A stretch of DNA of 42,615 nt from Limnobaculum allomyrinae. Lineage in GTDB: Bacteria > Pseudomonadota > Gammaproteobacteria > Enterobacterales > Enterobacteriaceae. Below, piece by piece: positions 25,192 to 34,130 of this stretch (positions within the stretch are counted from its first letter, which is position 1; every line of letters starts with the position of its first letter). Location of the stretch: the NCBI RefSeq assembly GCF_016649425.1, contig NZ_JADRCR010000017.1:1-42615 (forward strand), read 5' to 3'. Below the pieces are notes generated by a model. It was not told the DNA's origin, ran no database searches, and saw only the letters and a program-made list of their open reading frames with translations. The position numbers were made by a program, and so were the translations under genes.

Positions 25192-25950
25192 ATGAGCTTA
25201 GAATTAGCTATTACCGAAAATACCGAAGTTATGCGCCAACTCATCGCTGTAATGCAAAACGTCGGTAGTACAGGGGTTTTTACCCCGAACGAGAAGCCAG
25301 TACATAAAACGGTGGAAGTTACCGAGGTAACTATCGCGGTTGAAAGTGATAAAAAACCAGATATCGAAGCGTTAGACCGCGCAAAAATTATCGCTCTTGC
25401 ACTTCTGTACGGTGAGAACGCTACCGACCTAACGACCGAGAAGCTAGCCGCGGTAGATGAGTTTGTCACAGCCGAAAGCGGTAGCGAACTTTCCGATAAG
25501 TCCGACGCCCTATATATGGCGCTTGCGGGGGTCGAACCGTCGAAACACTTACTAAAACCAGTACTACTCAACCTGTGTATTCAGATGTTCAAGCATTGGG
25601 ATGCTATACCAGATATCGCATCCCGCCGCGCGTACGCTGATTTATTACTCCGTACCCCGCAAGACGAGCGTTCAAGCGTTAAGCCTAAAGTGAAAAAGGC
25701 CGATAAAGTAAATAAGGAGATTAAGGAAGATAAACCTCCGGTAGCAGATACCTCCTTAACCACTACCGAAGAAGATCCTAAAGCCATCTTTGATACCGCT
25801 TCCTCTTTAATTCTTAAACTGGCCAAAGGTGGGTACCGTAGTGAAGCGGTGGAAATTCTGGCCACGTTCGGCGCAACTAAGTTAGGTCAGGTCCCCGCAG
25901 ATAAATTGCCAGAGGTTATTACGCTGGCTGAAAAAGCGTTGGAGGGGTAA
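25192..25950 (+). CDS. Early phage protein of unknown function
   Basis: 252 residues starting [25 protein letters not shown] precedes the ATG. A first helical part is followed by a folded domain ([20 protein letters not shown] to [20 protein letters not shown]), then a lysine-rich linker ([18 protein letters not shown]). The last 60 residues ([40 protein letters not shown]) resemble the small C-terminal domain found on several phage recombination or DNA-binding proteins. It stands next to DUF2800 and DUF2815 genes, so a role in replication or recombination is likely. I do not recognise the family. Confidence 0.6.
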   Translation: MSLELAITENTEVMRQLIAVMQNVGSTGVFTPNEKPVHKTVEVTEVTIAVESDKKPDIEALDRAKIIALALLYGENATDLTTEKLAAVDEFVTAESGSELSDKSDALYMALAGVEPSKHLLKPVLLNLCIQMFKHWDAIPDIASRRAYADLLLRTPQDERSSVKPKVKKADKVNKEIKEDKPPVADTSLTTTEEDPKAIFDTASSLILKLAKGGYRSEAVEILATFGATKLGQVPADKLPEVITLAEKALEG

Positions 25951-25952
25951 TC

Positions 25953-27251
25953 ATGCCAGACTCACACGCAAGATTATCGCCCTCTTCCGCCCATCGGTGG
26001 ATGCGCTGTGAGGGAAGCCTAGCATTAGAAGCGGGTTGCGAAGACAAAGGATCACCTTTCGCCGTTGAAGGTACCGCCGCACATGCGTTAGCTGAAATAG
26101 TATTAAGCAACCGGCTAGATGCATCACTAGTGGGAGTTGAATTAACGGGTGGGCAACAAGCATCCGATTACATCGGTACCTACCCGCTAAAAGATGCCGG
26201 CACGCCACAGGTCACCGAGGAAATGGCCGAATTTGTACAGGTCTATGTTGATACTGTTTGGGAACTAGCGAAGGGACACGAACTCCTTATCGAGCAACGT
26301 GTCGATTTCTCCAACGTGGTTGATGTACCCGATCAGTTCGGTACCGCGGACGCCATCATTATCAAAGGTACTGAACTACAGGTTCACGACTTGAAATTTG
26401 GTCGTGGGGTAAAAGTTGATGCCGAAGAGAATGAACAGCTCCAACTTTATGCCTTGGGAGCTTTAGAACATTTCGAGCTGATTGCGGATTTCGAAACGGT
26501 TCGAATGTTCATCCACCAGCCCCGCCTCTATCACGTATCCGAATGGGTAATATCTGTTGCTCAGTTACGAGCCTTTGGAGAACGGGCAAAAGAAGCTGCG
26601 ACCAAGGCGCTTATCGCGGCGGCAATCGTTGAGTGTGAAGGAGCAAATTCACTACCGGCGGATGCATTCACCCCAGGTACAAAACAATGTTGGTTTTGTA
26701 AGGCTAAGGCTAACGCGTCATGTGATGCTTTAAAGCAACACAACCTGAACACCGCTAAAGGCGATTTTGTCGACCTAACCCAACCATTAGCGCCGCAGTT
26801 AGAAGGTATAAAAGAACAGGTTAGTACCCACGATAACACCCGATTAGGGGAATTATTGGGCCAACTCGATTTAATCGAGAGTTGGTGTAGTGCGGTCCGC
26901 GCTAAAGCCAATAATGAACTCAATCAGGGGTACTCAGTGCCCGGCTACAAACTAGTAACCGGTAAGCAAGGTAACCGAGCTTGGAACGATGAAGAGATCG
27001 CCCGAGCGCTGTTAAAAGACCAGTTCCGATATAAAAATGAAGAAGTTTTTAACTTCAAACTAATCAGTCCAACCCAGGCAGAAAAACTGATTAAAAAAGC
27101 CAGCCCCCGCCGCTGGCCAAAAGTGGAAGCCCTTATCTCTCGTGCCGAGGGTAAAAATACCCTGGTACCGGAATCCGATCCACGCCCCGCAGTCATTATT
27201 AATCCAGTAAACGACTTTGATGATATCGAAGCCGCGGAATCCCTCATTTAA
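25953..27251 (+). CDS. DUF2800 family protein, RecB-like PD-(D/E)XK nuclease
   Basis: 432 residues. The start ([33 protein letters not shown]) is the typical N-terminus of DUF2800 proteins: S..RW..C.GS and G..AH. The nuclease core is visible as [20 protein letters not shown] and [20 protein letters not shown] (D then D.K, then the Q..Y helix). A Cys cluster ([12 protein letters not shown] near residues 245-257) plus the N-terminal Cys suggests an iron-sulphur or zinc site as in Cas4/AddB-type nucleases. It likely processes DNA ends during replication or recombination. It precedes DUF2815, its usual partner. Confidence 0.85.
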   Translation: MPDSHARLSPSSAHRWMRCEGSLALEAGCEDKGSPFAVEGTAAHALAEIVLSNRLDASLVGVELTGGQQASDYIGTYPLKDAGTPQVTEEMAEFVQVYVDTVWELAKGHELLIEQRVDFSNVVDVPDQFGTADAIIIKGTELQVHDLKFGRGVKVDAEENEQLQLYALGALEHFELIADFETVRMFIHQPRLYHVSEWVISVAQLRAFGERAKEAATKALIAAAIVECEGANSLPADAFTPGTKQCWFCKAKANASCDALKQHNLNTAKGDFVDLTQPLAPQLEGIKEQVSTHDNTRLGELLGQLDLIESWCSAVRAKANNELNQGYSVPGYKLVTGKQGNRAWNDEEIARALLKDQFRYKNEEVFNFKLISPTQAEKLIKKASPRRWPKVEALISRAEGKNTLVPESDPRPAVIINPVNDFDDIEAAESLI

Positions 27252-27267
27252 TTAAAAGGTATAAATC

Positions 27268-27816
27268 ATGAAAGTAAAATTAAACAACGTCCGAATGGCC
27301 TTCCCTGCTTTGTTCGAACCAAAAACAGTAAACGGTGAAGGTGAACCCCGTTTTAGCGCTGCGTTTATCTTTGCGCCGGACCATCCTTGTGTTGCTGAAA
27401 TTGAGTCAGCCATCGAGCAAGTAGCGAAAGAAAAATGGGGACCTAAAGCGGAGGGCGTCCTTAAATCCCTGCGTACCGGTTTAAAAGTTTGCCTACACAA
27501 CGGTGATGAAAAATCAGAGTACGAAGGCTACCCCGGCAATATGTTCATTTCTGCCAGCAATAAAGCCCGTCCTTTAGTTGTCGATCGTGACCGTTCAGTG
27601 CTAACCGCAGCAGACGGAAAACCCTACGCGGGCTGCTACGTCAACGTAACGCTGGATATCTGGGCGATGGATAACAACTTTGGTAAACGCATTAATGCGT
27701 CGCTGGGCGGTGTTCAGTTCCTACGTGATGGCGATGCTTTCGCGGGCGGTGGTGTAGCGTCAGAAGACGATTTCGACGACGTAAGCGAAGGCGCGGACGC
27801 TGAGTCTTTAGTTTAA
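27268..27816 (+). CDS. DUF2815 family protein, probable ssDNA-binding protein
   Basis: 182 residues: MKVKLNNVRMAFPALFEPKT, FSAAFIFAPDHPCVAEIESA, CLHNGDEKSEYEGYPGNMFI, DGKPYAGCYVNVTLDIWAMD, NFGKRINASLGGVQFLRDGD. These match DUF2815 proteins, which have an OB-like fold and occur with DUF2800 and polA in phages. The C-terminus is acidic (EDDFDDVSEGADAE), as in ssDNA-binding proteins that recruit partners. It would coat single strands during phage replication. A terminator-like hairpin follows at 27824. Confidence 0.82.
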   Translation: MKVKLNNVRMAFPALFEPKTVNGEGEPRFSAAFIFAPDHPCVAEIESAIEQVAKEKWGPKAEGVLKSLRTGLKVCLHNGDEKSEYEGYPGNMFISASNKARPLVVDRDRSVLTAADGKPYAGCYVNVTLDIWAMDNNFGKRINASLGGVQFLRDGDAFAGGGVASEDDFDDVSEGADAESLV

Positions 27817-27823
27817 CTAATAC

Positions 27824-27850
27824 CCCCGCCACTGTGCGGGGAGTTTTTTA
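27824..27850 (+). terminator. Internal terminator after DUF2815 gene
   Basis: CCCCGC (27824-27829) pairs with GCGGGG (27836-27841), then AGTTTTTT. It lies eight bases after the DUF2815 stop. In an early operon it would reduce downstream expression, so downstream genes need partial read-through or antitermination. Confidence 0.75.
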
Positions 27851-27862
27851 AAGGTAACCAAC

Positions 27863-28489
27863 ATGGCCTACACCACATTAACTCGGGCGTTAAAGAACGC
27901 CATAATTGACAATGCAGTAATAAAGGCAGGTATCCCCCGCAGAAAGGCCAAGTTAAGAGCCGCGCGGGCTGATTGGGCGGAACGTGTTCGAGTTGAAGCC
28001 CTAGGTGGGGTACAAGTAGAACCCGACATAATGCAGCAAATAGCGGTAATAAACGCAAAGATAAAGCTCCTGCCGAGGGGACTACTTTCGGGTTACGCCT
28101 TCGTAAATAAGCGTGAGTGTATTTATCTTAATTTAGCGGGACAAACCCTCAATGCCTATTTCAACGGTAACTACAAGGGATATGAAAACCCGCACGAATG
28201 CGTACTTAAAATCACCCTGCAAGAATACACACTAACCGCAGACAACCCGTTAGTAGATGAGTTTTACGCATTTGATCCGGAATATAAAGCTATTCACGAT
28301 CATGAAAAAACCATACGTATGAATGTAGAGGCTACTCTTTGCCAAGTGCGTACTGTCAAACGCCTTATTGAAGAATGGCCCGAAGCCGTCGAGTTACTAC
28401 CTAAAGAAGAGGCAAAAGCGATGGACCTGCCCGCTATACGCAGAGAAACGCTAAACGAGCTCGTAGGCCTTCCATCTGAAACAACCTGA
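27863..28489 (+). CDS. Early phage protein, possibly Nmad5-like
   Basis: 208 residues: MAYTTLTRALKNAIIDNAVI, KAGIPRRKAKLRAARADWAE, a central beta region (FVNKRECIYLNLAGQTLNAY) and a C-terminal helical stretch (QVRTVKRLIEEWPEAVELLP). The N-terminal 'LT..lknaI...a..kA' and the C-terminal 'TvkrLiEeWPEa..llP' are features I associate with phage proteins labelled nucleotide-modification-associated domain 5. I cannot confirm this. No modification enzyme is visible nearby. AAGGTAA precedes the ATG. Confidence 0.55.
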   Translation: MAYTTLTRALKNAIIDNAVIKAGIPRRKAKLRAARADWAERVRVEALGGVQVEPDIMQQIAVINAKIKLLPRGLLSGYAFVNKRECIYLNLAGQTLNAYFNGNYKGYENPHECVLKITLQEYTLTADNPLVDEFYAFDPEYKAIHDHEKTIRMNVEATLCQVRTVKRLIEEWPEAVELLPKEEAKAMDLPAIRRETLNELVGLPSETT

Positions 28490-28509
28490 ACCCCGTAAGA
28501 TAAAACAGC

Positions 28510-28529
28510 CCCCGTGTCACCTCACGGGG
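28510..28529. repeat. Perfect 7-bp hairpin before the DNA polymerase gene
   Basis: CCCCGTG (28510-28516) and CACGGGG (28523-28529) flank the loop TCACCT. No T run follows, so termination is doubtful. It may be an mRNA processing or stability element between the preceding gene and polA. Confidence 0.45.
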
Positions 28530-28591
28530 TATCTGCTTAAAACGTATTTTCAGTGCGCTTTAAACAGATACCCGAATTAAAGGATCTCCCC

Positions 28592-30691
28592 ATGCATCAA
28601 AAACTCTGGTTCGACTCCGAAACTTTTTGCGAAGTACCCATTACAAACGGCACCCACGCGTATGCGGAACAAGTCGAAGTGATGATTATCACTTATGCCT
28701 TAGACGATGAGCCCGTTAAAACATGGGATGTCACCAGCGGCAAACCCATGCCCGCCGATTTAAAAGCTGCATTAGCCGATGAAACGATACTTATCTACGC
28801 TCAGAACTCGCATTTTGATAGAACGGTGATGCGTCATGCCATGCCTAATGTTATCGCGGGAGGCGTTGAGCGTTGGCGGGATACGATGGTTAAGGCGCTC
28901 GCGCATGGTCTTCCTGGAGGGCTTGGTATTTTGTGTGAGGTACTGAACATCGACCAGGACAAAGCCAAGGATAAAGAAGGTAAAGCGTTAATACAGCTTT
29001 TCTGCAAACCCCGCCCTAAAAACTCAGTTATCAGGCGGGCCACCAGCAAAACCCACCCGGAAGAATGGCGCCGGTTTTTATCATACGCAGGGCTAGATAT
29101 TGAGGCAATGCGGGCGATTGATAGGAAATTGCCTAACTGGAACTATCAAGGGGTGGAACTGGCGCTATGGCATCGCGACCAGCAGATTAACGACCGTGGT
29201 GTATGTGTCGATGTTCAACTCGCCCATGCGGCTATCGAAGCCGTAGAGATCGAACAGAAGCGGTTAGCAAAACGTACGCAGGATATTACCAACGACGAAG
29301 TACAGGCCGCCACCCAACGCGATGCACTGTTAAAACATATTGCCAGTTCATTTGGGATAGAACTGCCCGATATGCAAAAAAGCACATTGGAGCGCCGAAT
29401 TAACGATCCTGATATCCCGATCGGCTTGCGTGAGCTTCTTATTATCCGGCTGCAAGCCAGCACAACCAGCACCAGCAAATATAAAACGTTAGTGAAAGGT
29501 GTTAGCGAAGATGGACGATTGAGGGGAACACTTCAATTTTGTGGCGCCAGCAGGACGGGTCGCTGGGCGGGTAGATTATTCCAGCCTCAGAACTTACCTA
29601 GGCCTATGCTACCACAAAAAGTTATTGATGACGGTATCGAAGCGCTAAAAGCGGGATGTGCAGACCTGCTTTACGATGATGTGATGCAACTCACCAGCTC
29701 CGCCCTACGTGGCTGCATAATGGCCCCTCCGGGTAAAAAACTGGTGATATCTGATCTTTCCAATATAGAAGGCCGTGTACTTGCTTGGTTGGCGGGGGAG
29801 GAATGGAAGTTACAGGCCTTTAGGGGTTACGACACTATCATCGGCACGGATGAAAAAGGTAAAGCAATCCGAAAAGGGCCCGACCTGTATAAACTGGCCT
29901 ATGCACGGGCATTTAATATATCACCCGACGAAGTAACAAAAGACCAACGACAAATCGGTAAGGTCATGGAATTAGGCCTTGGTTACGGCGGCGGTGTCGC
30001 TGCGTTTTTAACATTTGCGCTTACTTATGGCTTAGATCTCGATGCGCTGGCCGACGCTGCGCTACCTAATATTTCACTAGATATTCAGCGAGAAGCCCAA
30101 CGATGGTACAAAGCCTCAGTTGAACAGAAAAAGACATATGGTCTATCTCAACGGGTTTTTATTACCTGCGATTCACTTAAACGTATGTGGCGTAACGCGC
30201 ACCCTGAAACAACATCGTTTTGGTATGACTTAGAGAACGCCGTAAAACGTGCTATTGCATCGCCTGGTAATACTTTCGTTTGTCGTAAATTGAAGGTACG
30301 CAGGGATAAGGCTTGGTTACGTGTAGTTCTTCCCTCCGGTCGTGCACTCTGCTATCCCGCCCCGCGGGTAGACAACAGCCAGATAAGCTATATGGGTGTA
30401 AACCCTTACTCACGTAAATGGCAAAGACTGAAAACCTATAGCGGAAAGCTAGCGGAGAACGCGACTCAGGCAGCCGCGCGGGATGTTTTAGCCGGTAATA
30501 TGCCGTTGGTTGAGGATAACGGTTATCTCATTGACCTTACCGTACACGATGAAATCATCGCCGAAGCGCCGGATACAGCTGAATACTCACATCAACACCT
30601 TAGTGAATTACTCGCTAATAATCCCGCATGGGCTTTAGACCTTCCGCTTAATGCTGGCGGGTTTGAAACCCAACACTATCGTAAGGACTAA
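28592..30691 (+). CDS. Phage DNA polymerase, family A
   Basis: 699 residues from the ATG at 28592, chosen because AAAGGA lies seven bases upstream; the longer GTG frame at 28553 has no ribosome site. The 3'-5' exonuclease domain shows WFDSETF (Asp8, Glu10), [11 protein letters not shown] and YAGLDIEAM. Polymerase motif A is SDLSNIEGR (Asp388), motif B runs from Arg453 and Lys457 to Tyr465 ([15 protein letters not shown]), and motif C is VHDE (His652-Asp653-Glu654). All catalytic residues are present, so proofreading synthesis is expected. It would work with the primase/helicase encoded in the opposite operon. Confidence 0.93.
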   Translation: MHQKLWFDSETFCEVPITNGTHAYAEQVEVMIITYALDDEPVKTWDVTSGKPMPADLKAALADETILIYAQNSHFDRTVMRHAMPNVIAGGVERWRDTMVKALAHGLPGGLGILCEVLNIDQDKAKDKEGKALIQLFCKPRPKNSVIRRATSKTHPEEWRRFLSYAGLDIEAMRAIDRKLPNWNYQGVELALWHRDQQINDRGVCVDVQLAHAAIEAVEIEQKRLAKRTQDITNDEVQAATQRDALLKHIASSFGIELPDMQKSTLERRINDPDIPIGLRELLIIRLQASTTSTSKYKTLVKGVSEDGRLRGTLQFCGASRTGRWAGRLFQPQNLPRPMLPQKVIDDGIEALKAGCADLLYDDVMQLTSSALRGCIMAPPGKKLVISDLSNIEGRVLAWLAGEEWKLQAFRGYDTIIGTDEKGKAIRKGPDLYKLAYARAFNISPDEVTKDQRQIGKVMELGLGYGGGVAAFLTFALTYGLDLDALADAALPNISLDIQREAQRWYKASVEQKKTYGLSQRVFITCDSLKRMWRNAHPETTSFWYDLENAVKRAIASPGNTFVCRKLKVRRDKAWLRVVLPSGRALCYPAPRVDNSQISYMGVNPYSRKWQRLKTYSGKLAENATQAAARDVLAGNMPLVEDNGYLIDLTVHDEIIAEAPDTAEYSHQHLSELLANNPAWALDLPLNAGGFETQHYRKD

Positions 30692-30695
30692 TAAC

Positions 30696-31065
30696 GTGAA
30701 TGAAGAAACTTACGCCCTCCCATTTCGACGCTATACACTGCGAAAAATGGGAGTAGAAGCCCGCTACGCAAGGGTAATTAGAGCTATCGGAAATAGTATG
30801 GCTCCGTGGATTCGCTCCGTGGATTCGCTCCGGTGATGTTGTCGCTATCGATACAAATAATACGACAATTGAAAGCGGTCATTTATATGCAGTTCAGGAA
30901 GCGGGTTTAATCCGCGTTCGTAAACTCCACATAATGAAAGATGTAGGTGTATGCGTTGAGTGCTTTAACTGTAGTGAGTACCCGCTGGAAGGCTTAACCT
31001 ATGTTGATTTTAACGAGCGATTTACTGTAATAGGTCGGGTGTTTTGGTCTTCAAGGCTTTGGTAA
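30696..31065 (+). pseudogene. S24/UmuD-like peptidase gene broken by 13-bp duplication
   Basis: A GTG at 30696 with AAGGA eight bases upstream opens a frame (MNEETYALPFRRYTLRKMGV) that stops early at 30835. Removing one copy of the 13-bp tandem duplication at 30807-30832 restores one frame of about 118 residues to the TAA at 31063-31065. It reads IGNSMAPWIRSGDVVAID, VQEAGLIRVRKLH and FTVIGRVFW. Ser34 and Lys72 are 38 residues apart, close to the S24 Ser-Lys dyad spacing. There is no helix-turn-helix, so the intact protein would resemble UmuD or a stand-alone repressor-like peptidase. Because a duplication can revert by slippage, the gene may be switched off reversibly. Confidence 0.8.
30807..30832 (+). 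repeat. 13-bp tandem duplication (frameshifting)
   Basis: TGGATTCGCTCCG occurs twice in direct tandem, and the GCTCCG end also precedes the first copy. The added 13 bases shift the frame of the S24-like gene directly after the Ser-containing motif. Confidence 0.92.
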
Positions 31066-31121
31066 ACCTCAACTAACCCCACTACCAGCTTATACTCAGT
31101 TTTCCCCTAGGAATAAATAAT

Positions 31122-31337
31122 ATGACATTTAAATATCATGACAGCCCATTGTATTTTCGGGCTGCGCGGGATGCTGCGCAAATTGAACGTGAAGGCGATT
31201 ATCAACGTGCCGCCAAGGTTTGGATTAAAGCGCTGCGATTATCCCGCAGTGTTGATAACCAACTCTGGTGCGAACGGCGATCTGACTTCTGTTTATCTCA
31301 AATCCCACGGGAAAAATATAAGGCGGTAGCGGTATGA
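31122..31337 (+). CDS. ANR/PerC-like small regulator
   Basis: 71 residues. The core (FRAARDAAQIEREGDYQRAA, KVWIKALRLSRSVDNQLWCE, RRSDFCL) matches the ANR-type pattern 'A..E..G.Y..Aa..W..A..la....n..W...R..fC'. Members of this family act as small negative regulators of AraC-type activators, or are phage proteins of unknown target. Its stop overlaps the next start by four bases. Its target here is unknown. Confidence 0.72.
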   Translation: MTFKYHDSPLYFRAARDAAQIEREGDYQRAAKVWIKALRLSRSVDNQLWCERRSDFCLSQIPREKYKAVAV

Positions 31338-31624
31338 AAATATACATCGCGGGCCCGATGAGCGGGCGACCTAATTTTAATCGCCCTGCATTTTATGACG
31401 CTGCGAAGGATTTAACCGACCAAGGTTATATCGTTCTCAACCCCGCAACCTTACCGAATGGCCTGACCGAAAAAGCATATATGGACATAGGTATTGCGAT
31501 GCTACTGAACGCAGACACTATTTATCTTTTAAACGGTTGGAAAGCCTCCGCGGGAGCCCTCGCAGAATTAGCGCTAGCCGAAAAGATCGGACTGGTAGTC
31601 ATTTATCAAGGTGAAAGCGGATGA
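31334..31624 (+). CDS. DUF4406 protein (nucleoside deoxyribosyltransferase-like)
   Basis: 96 residues: MKIYIAGPMSGRPNFNRPAF, YDAAKDLTDQGYIVLNPATL, MDIGIAMLLNADTIYLLNGW and SAGALAELALAEKIGLVVIY. This is the DUF4406 pattern (IaGPMsG...fN...F..AA..L...G..V.NPa, and the D...ml..aD.i..L.gW..S.GA..E...A). The fold is that of nucleoside 2-deoxyribosyltransferases, so a nucleotide-pool or nucleotide-sensing role is likely. It overlaps the genes on both sides by four bases. Confidence 0.87.
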   Translation: MKIYIAGPMSGRPNFNRPAFYDAAKDLTDQGYIVLNPATLPNGLTEKAYMDIGIAMLLNADTIYLLNGWKASAGALAELALAEKIGLVVIYQGESG

Positions 31625-31890
31625 GTTACCAGCGCGAAAGCACAATAGAAAACCATCTTGTTAAACAGGTTAAGGCCGCCGGCGGTATCGCCTATAAATT
31701 TATCTCACCTGGTCGCCGGTCGGTACCAGACCGGATCGTGATATTGCCGGGCGGTCGTGTTGTTTTTGTTGAATGTAAAGCGCCAGGGCAAAAACCACGA
31801 CCGGAGCAAGAACGGGAACACAAACGGCTTAGGTCTCTCGGCGTTAGAGTCGTGGTTTTAGATAGTACTAATCTGGAGGGCATATTGTGA
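31621..31890 (+). CDS. VRR-NUC domain nuclease
   Basis: 89 residues. A compact PD-(D/E)XK nuclease: ESTIENHLVKQVKAAGG supplies the first Glu, PDRIVILPGGRVVFVECKAP gives the PD...ExK catalytic core, and RPEQEREHKRLRSLGVRVVV completes the fold. Stand-alone VRR-NUC proteins of phages act on branched DNA, as a Holliday-junction-resolvase-like enzyme, and sit beside SNF2-type helicases as here. Overlaps of four bases with both neighbours show tight coupling. Confidence 0.9.
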   Translation: MSYQRESTIENHLVKQVKAAGGIAYKFISPGRRSVPDRIVILPGGRVVFVECKAPGQKPRPEQEREHKRLRSLGVRVVVLDSTNLEGIL

Positions 31891-32504
31891 CTACAAAAGC
31901 TAGAACCCGCGAAGAGTGGCTGAATAATGCAATATTATTACTCGACCCCGTTTTTGAAAATTTAGGCGCCCCACTCCCCGCAAAAATACGTGTGGCTATT
32001 GGCTTCCCCTCAGGAGGGCTTCGGGGGAAATCAGTTGGTGAATGTTGGGATCCTAGCGTATCCCGTGACGGCTGTTATGAAATATTTATACGACCAGATT
32101 ACGAGTATCCCGAACCCCGAGAGAATTACGATATTCAAATTCTCGCCACCTTAGTACATGAGTTAATCCATGCGGCTTTAGGTCTCAAAGAAGGCCATGG
32201 CACCCGATTTAGGCGGATGGCTAAAACTCTAAGTTTAGAGGGCAAAGCTACGGCAACCTACGCCGGCGAATCCTTCTCGGAATTCATCAAACCTATTGTA
32301 GAAAAGATCGGCACAATGCCCCATGCGTTAATGCTCACGGATAAAGATACGAGTAAATCATCCCGCCCTAAGAAGCAGAAAGCTCGATATTTAAAATGTA
32401 TCTGCGCGGAATGCGGCTACACCGTCCGCGCGGTACGTAAATGGTTAGATATCGGCGCACCGCATTGCCCTTTACATGGTGAAATGGGATTAGAAGATAG
32501 TTAG
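31887..32504 (+). CDS. SprT-like zinc metallopeptidase-domain protein
   Basis: 205 residues. LVHELIHAALGLKEGHGTRF has the HExxH zinc site (HELIH) and a downstream His, as in SprT/Spartan domains. The C-terminus has a zinc ribbon, CICAECGYTVRAVRKWLDIG then APHCPLHGEM (two Cys pairs). SprT proteins act on proteins bound or crosslinked to DNA; phage copies are common in this replication cassette. Both domains look complete. The phage-specific target is unknown. Confidence 0.86.
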   Translation: MTTKARTREEWLNNAILLLDPVFENLGAPLPAKIRVAIGFPSGGLRGKSVGECWDPSVSRDGCYEIFIRPDYEYPEPRENYDIQILATLVHELIHAALGLKEGHGTRFRRMAKTLSLEGKATATYAGESFSEFIKPIVEKIGTMPHALMLTDKDTSKSSRPKKQKARYLKCICAECGYTVRAVRKWLDIGAPHCPLHGEMGLEDS

Positions 32505-32535
32505 CCACATATTAAATTTTAATGGGGTATCAAAA

Positions 32536-33930
32536 ATGCCTAAACATTTCACCCCCCGCCCTTACCAAAATCTCATTATCGACCACGCCCTAAACCAGCC
32601 CCGCAGTAATATTTGGGCTGGCATGGGGATGGGGAAAACAGTAGCAACCCTCACCACACTAGAAGACCTCTATATGTGCGGTGAAGAAACCCGCCCGGCG
32701 TTAGTACTTGCCCCGCTTCGTGTTGCGCGATCGACATGGCCGGATGAAGTCGAAAAATGGGACCATTTTCGTAATATCGAAATGCAGCCTATTGTCGGTA
32801 CGGTAAAGGAACGGCTTGCGGCCCTGCAGAATACCAATGCGAGCGTGTACACGACTAACTACGATAATTTGGTTTGGCTTGTAGAAACACTGGGCGACCG
32901 CTGGCCCTTTGCTACTGTTATCGCAGATGAAAGCACCCGGCTAAAATCATTTCGCTTACGACAAGGTGGAAAGCGTGCAGCAGCGCTGGCTAAAGTTGCT
33001 CATAAACACGTTCACAGATGGGTAAATCTAACGGGTACCCCAGCGCCTAACGGCTTAGTTGATCTATGGGGTCAGGCTTGGTTTATCGATCAGGGGCAGC
33101 GTTTAGGCCGCACATTTGGCGCATTCACTTCGCGCTGGTTTAACAGCATACAAATACCGGGGCAGCAGTGGTCGAAACTGGAGCCCTTTCCATTTGCACA
33201 AGAACAGATGCAGGCAGCCCTCGCAGACGTCACGATCTCTTTAGATGCCGCAGATTGGTTCGATATTGAAGAACCTATCCATAACGTTATCAAAGTTCAG
33301 ATGCCCGCAAAAGCCCGCCAGCAATACCAAGACATGGAAAAACAAATGTTTTTGGAATTGGACGGAATGGACATAGAAGCGCAGAACGCCGCCGCAAAGA
33401 CGGTGAAATGCCTGCAAATTGCCAGCGGCGCAATCTATACCGATGATAAAGGTACATGGTCAGAAATTCACGACGCAAAAATACAGGCCCTAGAGAGCAT
33501 AATTAACGAATCGGGCGGTATGCCGGTGTTAGTCGCTTATCACTTCAAAAGTGACCTGGCTCGACTGCTAAAGGCATTCTCTAAGGGTAAACAGCTTGAT
33601 TCAGACCCACAGACTTTACGCGACTGGAACGCGGGAAAGATACCGGTTTTATTCGCGCACCCCGCCAGCGCAGGCCACGGTCTGAATATGCAGGACGGCA
33701 GCAACATACTGGTGTTTTTCTCGCACTGGTGGGATTTGGAACAGTACCAACAAATTATTGAACGTATCGGCCCCACCCGCCAAATACAGGCGGGACATAA
33801 CAGGCCGGTATGGATACACCATATTATTGCCGCAGACACGGTAGACGAACTTGTTATGCAGCGGCGCAACTCAAAACGCGAAGTGCAAGATATCTTGCTC
33901 GAGGCTATGAAAAGTAAGGGCTTAAAATGA
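32536..33930 (+). CDS. SNF2-type DEAD/DEAH helicase/ATPase
   Basis: 464 residues. Walker A is IWAGMGMGKTVATLTTL, motif II is VIADESTRLKSF (DExx form DEST), motif III is NLTGTPAPNGLVDLWGQ, and the second RecA-like domain has VLVAYHFKSDLARLL, PASAGHGLNMQDGSNIL, FFSHWWDLEQYQQIIERIG and TRQIQAGHNRPV. This is the phage SNF2-like ATPase found with VRR-NUC. It would remodel or unwind recombination and replication intermediates. GGGGTA precedes the ATG. Its end overlaps the excisionase-like gene by four bases. Confidence 0.9.
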   Translation: MPKHFTPRPYQNLIIDHALNQPRSNIWAGMGMGKTVATLTTLEDLYMCGEETRPALVLAPLRVARSTWPDEVEKWDHFRNIEMQPIVGTVKERLAALQNTNASVYTTNYDNLVWLVETLGDRWPFATVIADESTRLKSFRLRQGGKRAAALAKVAHKHVHRWVNLTGTPAPNGLVDLWGQAWFIDQGQRLGRTFGAFTSRWFNSIQIPGQQWSKLEPFPFAQEQMQAALADVTISLDAADWFDIEEPIHNVIKVQMPAKARQQYQDMEKQMFLELDGMDIEAQNAAAKTVKCLQIASGAIYTDDKGTWSEIHDAKIQALESIINESGGMPVLVAYHFKSDLARLLKAFSKGKQLDSDPQTLRDWNAGKIPVLFAHPASAGHGLNMQDGSNILVFFSHWWDLEQYQQIIERIGPTRQIQAGHNRPVWIHHIIAADTVDELVMQRRNSKREVQDILLEAMKSKGLK

Positions 33931-34130
33931 GCACACAACAAGCTAAAGATCTAATGACTCCAGCGGAGGTTGCAGTGTTGTTGCGTATAACAACAAAAAC
34001 GCTACGCGACTGGAACATAAACCATCGACACCGGAAAATACTATCACCTATCCGTTTCACTCATAAAAACGTCAAATATGAGCGTAGTAACGTTATGGCG
34101 TTTATAGATAAGTGCCGTAGTGATTGCTAA
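33927..34130 (+). CDS. Excisionase/AlpA-like helix-turn-helix protein
   Basis: 67 residues: MSTQQAKDLMTPAEVAVLLR, then ITTKTLRDWNINHRHRKILS and a basic C-terminus (YERSNVMAFIDKCRS). The 'ltp.EVA..L.is..TL..W' pattern is the MerR-like HTH of AlpA and excisionases. Being next to the integrase gene (the two genes converge and overlap by four bases) suggests it controls excision. It is the last gene of the early operon, so it would be made on induction. Confidence 0.72.
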   Translation: MSTQQAKDLMTPAEVAVLLRITTKTLRDWNINHRHRKILSPIRFTHKNVKYERSNVMAFIDKCRSDC

